A DNA stretch of 49,072 nucleotides from Bacteroides propionicifaciens DSM 19291 = JCM 14649 (lineage in GTDB: Bacteria; Bacteroidota; Bacteroidia; Bacteroidales; Bacteroidaceae), in the NCBI RefSeq assembly GCF_000375405.1, contig NZ_AQWS01000022.1, positions 1 through 49,072 on the forward strand, in the 5' to 3' direction. Position numbers and translations under genes: made by a program. Position 1 is the first letter of the stretch. Each line of letters begins with the position of its first letter. This document shows, in pieces, positions 43,395 through 49,072 of the stretch. The notes below the pieces were generated by a model that saw only the letters and a list, made by a program, of their open reading frames with translations, ran no database searches and was not told the DNA's origin.

Positions 43395-45077
43395 ATGAGT
43401 AAAAGAAAATGGTCTGTATTTACACCCATCATAGCAGCTATATGTATCGTTATAGGTGTAATTATAGGAATGTATTATGCTTCACCACATAATAAAAGCA
43501 TTTTTATAACACAAACGCCGACAAACAAATTAAATAGCATTATTCGAATCATTGATGAGAATTATGTCGACACAGTAGACATGTCAGAGTTGGTAGAAGA
43601 TGCTTTACCTCATATCATCTCTGAACTAGACCCACATAGTGTGTACATCCCCAAGATATATGCTGAAGAGGTAGGATCGGAACTAGACAGTAGCTTTAGT
43701 GGAGTTGGTATTCAATTTACGATCCAAGAAGATACGATCTACGTCAATAGTGTGGTTAAGCAAGGTCCATCCGAAGAGGTCGGAATTATTGCAGGGGACC
43801 GAATAATTACTGTTGATGATAGCCTATTTGTAGGAAGCAAGATCAATAACCGAGTAGCCCTACGCACTCTTAAAGGCCCTAAAGGCACACAAGTCAAATT
43901 GGGAATCCAACGTAGCGGAGAACCCGACTTACTCAACTTTGTAGTTACGCGTGGCGATATCCCTCAGAATACGATTGATGCTACCTACATGGTTAATGAT
44001 AAAATTGGATACATACAATTGAGCAAGTTTGGCCGTACAACTTATGTCGAGCTAATCAACTCTATGGCACTTCTACTCTACCAAAATTGTGAAGGTGTTA
44101 TCATAGATTTAAGAGGTAATACTGGTGGTTATCTAGATATTGTAGCCAAAATCGTGAATGAATTCTTACCCAAAGAAAGATTAATTGTTTTTACAGAAGG
44201 CCGTAAAATGGGTCGTCAAAACATTTATTCAAATGGGTCGGGAGGATTCCAAAATATACCAGTTGTAATTCTTATCGATGAAGCATCAGCCTCATCAAGT
44301 GAAATATTTGCAGCTGCTATTCAAGACAACGATAGAGGAACAATCATTGGCAGAAGATCTTTCGGCAAAGGACTGGTTCAACAAGAAATTGCATTTAACG
44401 ATAGCTCTTTACTGCGTCTTACGATTGCTCGCTATTATACTCCATCTGGACGCTCAATTCAACGCCCTTATACCAAAGGAGACAAGCAAGAGTACCAAAT
44501 GGACTTACTACACCGCATTGAGCACGGAGAGCTCTACTCTAAAGATAGCATTAAACTAGACGACAGCTTACTCTACCACACACTAAATGGCCGTGAGGTA
44601 TATGGTGGAGGTGGTGTAATGCCCGATATATTTGTCCCTCAAGATATGATTGAAACCAATACATATCTAAACGAAGTATTGAAGCGCAGACTCATCTTGC
44701 AGTTTAGTTTCCAATACACCGACAAAAACAGAGAAAAGCTAAGCCAATACACCAATGAAGAAGAGCTTGAAAAGTATCTGCTCAAACAGCATATATTTGA
44801 TCGCTTTGTTCAGTTTGCCGATTCAAAAGGTGTGCAGAGAAGAAATCTTCTGATCAATAAGTCTAAAGACTTTATTGAAAGAACACTGTTCTCAAACATT
44901 ATATATAACATTCTAGGTATAGAGGCACATATCAAGTATATTAACAAAGCGGATTCAACTTTCCAAAAAGCATTGGAAGTACTTGAAAAAGGAGAATCAT
45001 TCCCTAAACCACCTGCAGAAAAACTTGCTACAACCGATGAGACAACAAAAAAAGGCTCTACGACAGTTAGTAAATAG
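43395..45077 (+). CDS. S41 family C-terminal processing peptidase
   Basis: 560 residues. One N-terminal membrane helix (about 9-28, FTPIIAAICIVIGVIIGMYY) keeps it in the inner membrane facing the periplasm. The PDZ domain is about 85-170 (EEVGIIAGDRIITVDDSL), then the protease with GVIIDLRGNTGGYLD, and the Ser/Lys dyad EASASSSEIFAAA (Ser300) and FGKGLVQQ (Lys325), 25 residues apart as in Prc/CtpA. Degrades or trims periplasmic proteins. The C terminus is unusually long and ends with a Thr/Lys-rich tail (TTDETTKKGSTTVSK) that overlaps fthC by 41 bp. Confidence 0.92.
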   Translation: MSKRKWSVFTPIIAAICIVIGVIIGMYYASPHNKSIFITQTPTNKLNSIIRIIDENYVDTVDMSELVEDALPHIISELDPHSVYIPKIYAEEVGSELDSSFSGVGIQFTIQEDTIYVNSVVKQGPSEEVGIIAGDRIITVDDSLFVGSKINNRVALRTLKGPKGTQVKLGIQRSGEPDLLNFVVTRGDIPQNTIDATYMVNDKIGYIQLSKFGRTTYVELINSMALLLYQNCEGVIIDLRGNTGGYLDIVAKIVNEFLPKERLIVFTEGRKMGRQNIYSNGSGGFQNIPVVILIDEASASSSEIFAAAIQDNDRGTIIGRRSFGKGLVQQEIAFNDSSLLRLTIARYYTPSGRSIQRPYTKGDKQEYQMDLLHRIEHGELYSKDSIKLDDSLLYHTLNGREVYGGGGVMPDIFVPQDMIETNTYLNEVLKRRLILQFSFQYTDKNREKLSQYTNEEELEKYLLKQHIFDRFVQFADSKGVQRRNLLINKSKDFIERTLFSNIIYNILGIEAHIKYINKADSTFQKALEVLEKGESFPKPPAEKLATTDETTKKGSTTVSK

Positions 45078-45588
45078 TCGTAAAGCCACATACAGTAAGA
45101 GTGAGCTTATAGCTCTCTCTGAAGATATTATCCAACAACTTGTGCTTGCCCCCTTGTGGGTCAAAGCACAAGTTGTTTTGTTATACTACTCCCTACCCGA
45201 TGAGGTTAACACGCATAAGCTCGTTCAAGAATTTAGCAAACAAAAGCAGATTATATTGCCAGTAGTCGTGGGTGATATTCTAGAGTTAAGAAAGTATGCA
45301 AGCCTTCAAGATCTTAAAAAAGGAGCATATGGGATTTTGGAACCATGTGGAGAGTTATTCACCACCTACGAGCAAATAGACTTAGTAGTAGTTCCTGGAA
45401 TGGCTTTCGATGAGCATGGAAACAGACTGGGTCGCGGAAAAGGGTATTACGACAAGTTACTGCCCAATATTAGCGCTCCTAAAATTGGGTTATGCTTTGG
45501 TTTTCAATACCAAGGAGAACAAACTATCCCTACAGAATCAACAGATATCCCAATGAATAAGGTCATCACCAATAAAAAGGTAAAGTAA
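45037..45588 (+). CDS. fthC: 5-formyltetrahydrofolate cyclo-ligase
   Basis: 183 residues starting MRQQKKALRQLVNSRKATYSKSEL, the normal beginning of the family; ATG at 45037 overlaps the end of the S41 gene by 41 bp. Converts 5-formyl-THF to 5,10-methenyl-THF using ATP. The conserved phosphate-binding loop VVPGMAFDEHGNRLGRGKGYYDKLL sits at about residues 110-134. A perfect 14-bp hairpin lies inside the 5' part of the gene (45134-45177). A longer reading from 44983 would add 18 residues absent from homologues. Confidence 0.93.
   Translation: MRQQKKALRQLVNSRKATYSKSELIALSEDIIQQLVLAPLWVKAQVVLLYYSLPDEVNTHKLVQEFSKQKQIILPVVVGDILELRKYASLQDLKKGAYGILEPCGELFTTYEQIDLVVVPGMAFDEHGNRLGRGKGYYDKLLPNISAPKIGLCFGFQYQGEQTIPTESTDIPMNKVITNKKVK
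45134..45177 (+). terminator. Intragenic hairpin within fthC
   Basis: AACAACTTGTGCTT (45134-45147) and AAGCACAAGTTGTT (45164-45177) are exact complements, 16-nt loop, followed by TTGTTATA. It is 57 nt past the stop of the S41 gene and could partially terminate its transcript. The role is inferred. Confidence 0.45.
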
Positions 45589-45616
45589 TATTAAGCAAGA
45601 AATAGAATAGAAAATA

Positions 45617-45907
45617 TCAGCGAAAGATGATGTTTGTGATCACATTGGCCCCAACTTTTTCATTGAGCTTCCTTACAAGAAGTTCACGCCCCATCATTAA
45701 TTCTTGACGAAGAGCAGCAGAAGATAGGCTGACAAAAAGAATCTGATTACGAATATAGATTTGACGGGTGTATTTAGCCATTGAAGGGCCTAACATTTGT
45801 GGCCATAAGTCAAGCAGTCGCTGCTCATTAAGAGGAGACTCCAAACTTTCTTGACGTAAGTAACGTCTTAATATCGAACCTATTTGCTCGGCGTTATTTC
45901 TTCTCAT
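45617..45907 (-). CDS. DUF721 (DciA-like) protein
   Basis: 96 residues starting MRRNNAEQIGSILRRYLRQ, with the family signature LDLWPQMLGPSMAKYTRQIYIRNQILFVSLSSAALRQEL. DUF721 members related to DciA load replicative helicase in bacteria lacking DnaC, and in Bacteroidetes this gene is found next to recF. The ATG at 45907 overlaps the end of recF by 14 bp; a longer in-frame start at 45940 is not supported by homologues. Confidence 0.87.
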   Translation of the reverse strand: MRRNNAEQIGSILRRYLRQESLESPLNEQRLLDLWPQMLGPSMAKYTRQIYIRNQILFVSLSSAALRQELMMGRELLVRKLNEKVGANVITNIIFR

Positions 45908-47015
45908 AATGATTTTCTTCTTCGAGTTTAATTGCTCCATCTCTTACGGTAAACAACTTATAATCACTCTGCACTTTGTGTAAGATCTGATCTAAGTGAC
46001 TTCGATTGGTATCAGTTATAAAGATTTGCCCAAACTCATCACCCGAAACCAAGTGCATAATCTGCTCAACACGCAGCGCATCCAATTTATCAAAAATATC
46101 GTCAAGTAACAACAAAGGTACCTTATTACTTATCTTTCTGAGGAAAGAAAATTGAGCCAACTTCAAAGCTACAAGATAAGTTTTGTTCTGTCCTTGAGAA
46201 CCTTCGCGCTTGATGGGGAAGTCGCCCAAAGACATAATCAAATCATCTTTGTGAATACCTTTAAGAGAGTAACCCACAATTAAATCTCGAGATCTACTCT
46301 CACGCAAAGTTTCTAACAGGTTTTGTTCAAAACTATCCGATTTATACTCTAAGGATACCGTTTCTTTGTCTTGCGATATAATTGAGTAATAACTTTGAAA
46401 CATTGGAATAAAAGAGGATATAAACTCACTCCTTTTTTGGAAGACACGAGTACCTGCCTCAGCCATCAACTCTTCAAGCACCTCAAACAACTGATGATCA
46501 ACGGGATTTTCGCTTTTCAGCAAACTATTCCGTTGAAGCATAGCCTTATTATATTGAATTAGAGAATTTAAATATTCCTTATCGTATTGAGAGATAACCA
46601 CATCCAAAAAACGTCTCCGCTCCTCACTCCCACCTTGGATTAACTGAGAATCGTCGGGAGAAACCATAACAAGGGGGATCAATCCAATATGGTCAGAAAG
46701 TCTTGAATATTCCTTCTTATTACGCTTAAATTGCTTTTTCTTCCTGCGCTTAAGACCACAGTAAACCTCATCAGTAATTCCCTCAACAGAGTCATAAAAG
46801 CCTTGAATAACAAAGAAATCTTCACCATGACGGATATTTTGAGAGTCAACTGAATTGATTGAGCTTTTGCAAAAAGAGAGATAATATATCGCATCAAGGA
46901 TATTTGTTTTACCCATGCCATTTTCGCCCAAAAAGCAATTCAATTTTGAAGACAAATCCAATTCAGCTTCAGCTAAATTCTTATAATTCAAGACCGATAT
47001 ATGCGTAATAACCAT
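45894..47015 (-). CDS. recF: DNA replication/repair protein RecF
   Basis: 373 residues starting MVITHISVLNYKNLAEAEL. SMC-like ATPase with the Walker A motif GENGMGKTN (residues 30-38), ABC signature region around QGQNKTYLVALKLAQ, and Walker B LLLLDDIFDKLD. RecF recognises gaps in DNA and helps RecO/RecR load RecA. A -7 box TATTTTTG at 47036-47043 on the minus strand falls inside a longer possible start (47060), so 47015 is correct. Operon with the DUF721 gene. Confidence 0.94.
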   Translation of the reverse strand: MVITHISVLNYKNLAEAELDLSSKLNCFLGENGMGKTNILDAIYYLSFCKSSINSVDSQNIRHGEDFFVIQGFYDSVEGITDEVYCGLKRRKKKQFKRNKKEYSRLSDHIGLIPLVMVSPDDSQLIQGGSEERRRFLDVVISQYDKEYLNSLIQYNKAMLQRNSLLKSENPVDHQLFEVLEELMAEAGTRVFQKRSEFISSFIPMFQSYYSIISQDKETVSLEYKSDSFEQNLLETLRESRSRDLIVGYSLKGIHKDDLIMSLGDFPIKREGSQGQNKTYLVALKLAQFSFLRKISNKVPLLLLDDIFDKLDALRVEQIMHLVSGDEFGQIFITDTNRSHLDQILHKVQSDYKLFTVRDGAIKLEEENHYEKK

Positions 47016-47035
47016 TTTGATTCCGTGTTTGGCTG

Positions 47036-47043
47036 CAAAAATA
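47036..47043 (-). promoter_or_regulatory. recF -7 promoter box
   Basis: Minus strand TATTTTTG, 20 nt before the recF ATG; the predicted leader is short. Confidence 0.55.
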
Positions 47044-47117
47044 CAAAGAATAATATGCATTCGCTGAGGAACTAGAAAAAAGATAGAACTAAATTTTATT
47101 TATATCTATAAAAAAAG

Positions 47118-47125
47118 TACTTTTG
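47118..47125 (+). promoter_or_regulatory. -7 promoter box of the TPR/YfgM-like gene
   Basis: TACTTTTG, about 46 nt upstream of the ATG at 47172. Confidence 0.55.
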
Positions 47126-47171
47126 TTATCCAAAATACACTAAGTTGAAATTAATAAAATAGACATATAAA

Positions 47172-47855
47172 ATGACAAAGCACAAAAACGAAGAGAGCAA
47201 TATAAATGTAGAAGAAGCTCTTGGTACATCAGAAGTATTTCTTTCTAAAAACAAGAAAAGTCTCATCGGTGGCTTCATTGGTATTTTAGTTATTATAGCT
47301 GTGTTTTTGATCTACAAAAATGCTTATGCTACGCCTAAAGAAGAAAAAGCTCAGGTAGCAATTTTTCTAGGTGAAGAATATTTCAATAATGGTCAATATG
47401 AATTGGCTCTTAATGGTGACAGTATTACTTTTGATGGCTTAATAGGTTTTGAAAAAGAATACAGTGGTACTAAAGCTGGTAATTTAGCAAACTACTATAT
47501 TGGTATTTCATTCCAAAAACTTGGTCAGTACGAGAATGCAATCAATTACCTAGAAAAATTTAGTGCTAAAGACTTAATGGTATATCCTGCTAGCCTTATG
47601 GCATTAGGCAACTGTTATGTTGAAGTGAATCAAGTGGACAAAGCGATTGAAACGCTTAAAAAGTCTGCTTCACTAGCTAACAATTCAACAATTAGCCCTG
47701 TAGCTCTTCGCCAAGCAGGTATCCTATTGGAAAGCAATGGTAAATACAAAGAAGCTATTGAGCAATATACAATAATCAAGAATAACTATTTTGATTCTCC
47801 TATCTCTTTTGATATCGACAAATACATCGAAAGAGCTACAACTCAACTGAATTGA
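47172..47855 (+). CDS. Membrane-anchored tetratricopeptide-repeat protein (YfgM-like)
   Basis: 227 residues. A charged N-terminal cytoplasmic part, one membrane helix (about 35-53, IGGFIGILVIIAVFLIYKN), then periplasmic TPR repeats: ANYYIGISFQKLGQYENAINYLEKF, ALGNCYVEVNQVDKAIETLKKSA and ALRQAGILLESNGKYKEAIEQY. The layout matches the YfgM/TPR_21 family, an accessory to the SecYEG translocon and periplasmic chaperones. Neighbours recF and ribH match the usual Bacteroides order. Exact function not known here. Confidence 0.82.
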   Translation: MTKHKNEESNINVEEALGTSEVFLSKNKKSLIGGFIGILVIIAVFLIYKNAYATPKEEKAQVAIFLGEEYFNNGQYELALNGDSITFDGLIGFEKEYSGTKAGNLANYYIGISFQKLGQYENAINYLEKFSAKDLMVYPASLMALGNCYVEVNQVDKAIETLKKSASLANNSTISPVALRQAGILLESNGKYKEAIEQYTIIKNNYFDSPISFDIDKYIERATTQLN

Positions 47856-47877
47856 TAAATATCTTTCATAATTATAT

Positions 47878-47918
47878 AAAGCTACCTCAATTGTTTATGA
47901 CAAAAGGGGTGGCTTTTT
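47878..47918 (+). terminator. Possible terminator before ribH
   Basis: AAAGCTACCTC can pair with GGGGTGGCTTT using G-U pairs, followed by TTTAGTTTA; loop long (17 nt). Moderate. Confidence 0.5.
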
Positions 47919-47947
47919 AGTTTAGATTAATTTAAATAATAATTGAC

Positions 47948-48442
47948 ATGGCAACAGCATTTCACAACTTATCATCTTACGATCCTACAACAGTACCTAG
48001 TGCTAAGAATATGAAATTTGGAATCGTAGTATCTGAATGGAATGAAAACATAACAGGACCACTTTTACAAGGAGCCGTTGAGACCCTAAAAAAACATGGT
48101 GCCACTGACGAGAACATCCATATAGAAACTGTTCCAGGTAGTTTTGAACTAACTTTTGGAGCAAACCAGTTCATTAATAATACTGAAGTCGATTCTGTAA
48201 TCATTCTAGGATGCGTAATTAAAGGAGAAACTCCACATTTTGATTATGTATGTGCTGGAGTAACTCAAGGCATCACTACGCTTAACGAAACTGGCAATGT
48301 ACCAGTTATTTACGGCTTAGTAACTACTAATAACATGGAGCAAGCACTAGATCGCGCTGGAGGTAAACACGGCAACAAAGGAGACGAATGTGCAATTACT
48401 GCAATAAAAATGATTGATTTTGTTTGGAGGTTTAAAAAATAG
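47948..48442 (+). CDS. ribH: 6,7-dimethyl-8-ribityllumazine synthase
   Basis: 164 residues. Condenses 5-amino-6-ribitylaminouracil with 3,4-dihydroxybutanone 4-phosphate, the penultimate riboflavin step. Motifs: [49 protein letters not shown] (His contact to phosphate), [17 protein letters not shown] and [15 protein letters not shown]. Family length. No FMN riboswitch is visible in the 90 nt before it. The promoter of the tRNA operon overlaps its 3' end. Confidence 0.95.
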   Translation: MATAFHNLSSYDPTTVPSAKNMKFGIVVSEWNENITGPLLQGAVETLKKHGATDENIHIETVPGSFELTFGANQFINNTEVDSVIILGCVIKGETPHFDYVCAGVTQGITTLNETGNVPVIYGLVTTNNMEQALDRAGGKHGNKGDECAITAIKMIDFVWRFKK

Positions 48443-48454
48443 CAGTTATCTTTG
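48423..48454 (+). promoter_or_regulatory. Promoter of the tRNA-Tyr/tRNA-Gly operon
   Basis: TTTG (48423-48426) and TATCTTTG (48447-48454) with a 20-bp spacer match the Bacteroidetes consensus; the -33 element lies inside the end of ribH. Transcription would begin near 48461. Confidence 0.65.
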
Positions 48455-48496
48455 CAACGCAATTAAGGAATAAAACCTTACAAAAATAATTGAGTG

Positions 48497-48579
48497 GGGC
48501 AAATACCAGAGTGGCCAAATGGGGCAGACTGTAAATCTGCTGGCTTACGCCTACGGTGGTTCGAATCCATCTTTGCCCA
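48497..48579 (+). tRNA. tRNA-Tyr (GTA)
   Basis: Acceptor arms GGGCAAA and TTTGCCC; anticodon loop with GTA at 48531-48533 in GACTGTAAATC; a long class II variable arm (TGGCTTACGCCTACG); T arm GTGGTTCGAATCCAT. Discriminator A at 48579; CCA is not encoded. Confidence 0.95.
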
Positions 48580-48588
48580 CTAAAAATT

Positions 48589-48661
48589 GCGGAAGTAGCT
48601 CAGTTGATAGAGCATTAGCCTTCCAAGCTGAGGGTCGCGGGTTTGAGCCCCGTCTTCCGCT
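48589..48661 (+). tRNA. tRNA-Gly (TCC)
   Basis: Acceptor GCGGAAG / CTTCCGC; D arm with AGCTCAGTTGATAGAGC; anticodon loop CTTCCAA with TCC at 48622-48624; T loop GGGTTTGAGCCCC. Reads GGA and related Gly codons. Nine nt after tRNA-Tyr, so both come from one transcript. CCA is not encoded. Confidence 0.95.
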
Positions 48662-48665
48662 CTAT

Positions 48666-48704
48666 AGAGAGAATCTAAGTTAATTACTTAGGTTCTCTCT
48701 TTTT
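48666..48704 (+). terminator. tRNA operon terminator
   Basis: AGAGAGAATCTAAGT pairs with ACTTAGGTTCTCTCT with one mismatch and is followed by TTTT. Confidence 0.85.
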
Positions 48705-48727
48705 ATATGTTTATCTCATACAATAAA

Positions 48728-48812
48728 AGGGCTCCCCAAGGCTCATACCGGCTCACATCATATTCTTGGGGATTTAATATGGATCATATCATATTCTTGG
48801 GGATTTAACATA
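48728..48812. mobile_element. Likely 3' end region of an ISAon1-like insertion sequence
   Basis: AGGGCTCCCCAAGGCTCATACCGGCT precedes two near-identical 26-bp direct repeats (48755-48780 and 48786-48811) that contain TTCTTGGGGATTTAA. CCCCAA and TTGGGG words recur in both orientations, a pattern typical of IS ends. The exact IS boundary cannot be fixed without the other end. Confidence 0.45.
48755..48811. repeat. Two direct repeats next to the transposase gene
   Basis: Copies 48755-48780 and 48786-48811 match at 24 of 26 positions (core ATCATATTCTTGGGGATTTA), period 31 bp. They lie between the tRNA terminator and the transposase stop and may be transposase-binding sites of the IS end. Confidence 0.65.
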
Positions 48813-49072
48813 TTAAGCAAATAGCTCTGTTGCTCTAAAGAGGAAGAACTTAGTGTCTGTAATTCCTCTGAAAGTAGCTCTTAGCTGTTTAAGCTTTGCG
48901 TTGAAAGACTCTGCAGATGCATTAGTGAATCGAGACTCAAAGAAGTTTAGTATTCTTTCGTAGTGATTCTTAAAGGTGTTTATTACAGTTTTAAAGTGTG
49001 GAGACTCTTTATGCTCAACCTTATTAAACCACAACGCTAACTTTACTCTAGCTACATCCTTGTGATATGATG
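48813..49072 (-). mobile_element. ISAon1-like transposase, 5' part beyond the window edge
   Basis: The minus-strand frame is open from the window edge (starting SYHKDVARVKLALWF) to the stop at 48813-48815. The readable C-terminal part, about 85 residues, contains FFESRFTNASAESFNAKLKQ and TKFFLFRATELFA, which resemble the ISL3/ISAon1-type DDE transposases common in Bacteroidetes (the SRxTNxSxExFNxKxK block near the final catalytic Glu). No start codon lies within the window; an ATG-less inner start would not be real. Confidence 0.82.

Noticed and set aside
47856-47947. FMN riboswitch before ribH
   Set aside because: The stretch is too short and shows only a terminator-like stem; none of the conserved RFN elements is visible.

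Overview
The window looks like chromosomal DNA of a low-GC member of the Bacteroidales, most likely Bacteroides or a close relative. The reasons are: (i) many genes carry the Bacteroidetes -7 promoter box TAnnTTTG, and Shine-Dalgarno sites are almost absent; (ii) lineage-typical genes are present (a PF14121-type putative porin, PPi-dependent phosphofructokinase, a GDE / GT / GH57 glycogen cluster, and the gene string guaA, mscL, gap, M3 peptidase, lipoprotein, dCMP deaminase, S41 protease, fthC, DUF721, recF, TPR, ribH); (iii) outer-membrane lipoproteins and an RND efflux system show a diderm cell. Most of the window is conserved housekeeping DNA. Mobile DNA sits only at the two edges: an IS3-type orfA fragment (1-195) and the 3' end of an ISAon1-like transposase (48813-49072).

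Layout. 1-517: IS fragment, intergenic repeat, manA terminator. 518-1489 (-): manA. 1764-5369 (+): galactose operon galM, sugar/H+ symporter, galK. 5628-8082 (+): transketolase and rpiB (non-oxidative pentose phosphate). 8335-11477 (+): small TPR protein plus a four-subunit 2-oxoacid:ferredoxin oxidoreductase, with an unlisted 54-residue membrane protein between alpha and beta. 11620-14649 (+): putative porin and a membrane-anchored solute-binding protein. 14742-16213 (+): Gfo/Idh oxidoreductase and a guanine-deaminase-like enzyme. 16485-19479 (-): an exported low-complexity Tyr/Gly then Ser/Arg protein followed by a FadL-type outer-membrane protein. 19792-20637 (+): prmA. 20664-23297 (-): GH25 lysozyme and PPi-PFK. 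23381-29093 (-): tripartite RND efflux operon. 29469-30377 (+): small conserved protein, acyltransferase. 30461-35020 (-): glycogen/alpha-glucan cluster. 35176-35790 (-) MarC and 35904-36566 (+) Crp/Fnr regulator. 36950-38968 (-): guaA, mscL. 39107-40114 (+): gap. 40286-45588 (+): M3 peptidase, lipoprotein, deaminase, S41 protease, fthC. 45617-47015 (-): recF and DUF721. 47172-48442 (+): TPR protein, ribH, then tRNA-Tyr and tRNA-Gly.

Central carbon metabolism is prominent: galactose uptake and phosphorylation, hexose-phosphate interconversion (manA, PPi-PFK), pentose phosphate shunt, glyceraldehyde-3-phosphate dehydrogenase, glycogen turnover, and ferredoxin-linked 2-oxoacid oxidation, as expected of a saccharolytic anaerobe. 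I found no defence island, CRISPR array, prophage or biosynthetic cluster. The most interesting items are: a GH57 protein that seems to have lost its catalytic nucleophile (E to G at residue 146); the exported Tyr/Gly/Trp plus Ser/Arg low-complexity protein with a rare strong Shine-Dalgarno; a small two-helix membrane protein inside the 2-oxoacid oxidoreductase operon; a roughly 58-bp intergenic repeat in three copies; a perfect 16+16 inverted repeat at the transketolase promoter; and a terminator-like hairpin buried in the 5' part of fthC.

Several gene starts were moved inward because a promoter box lies downstream of, or on top of, the longest possible start (TPR protein, porin, Crp/Fnr, guaA, recF).
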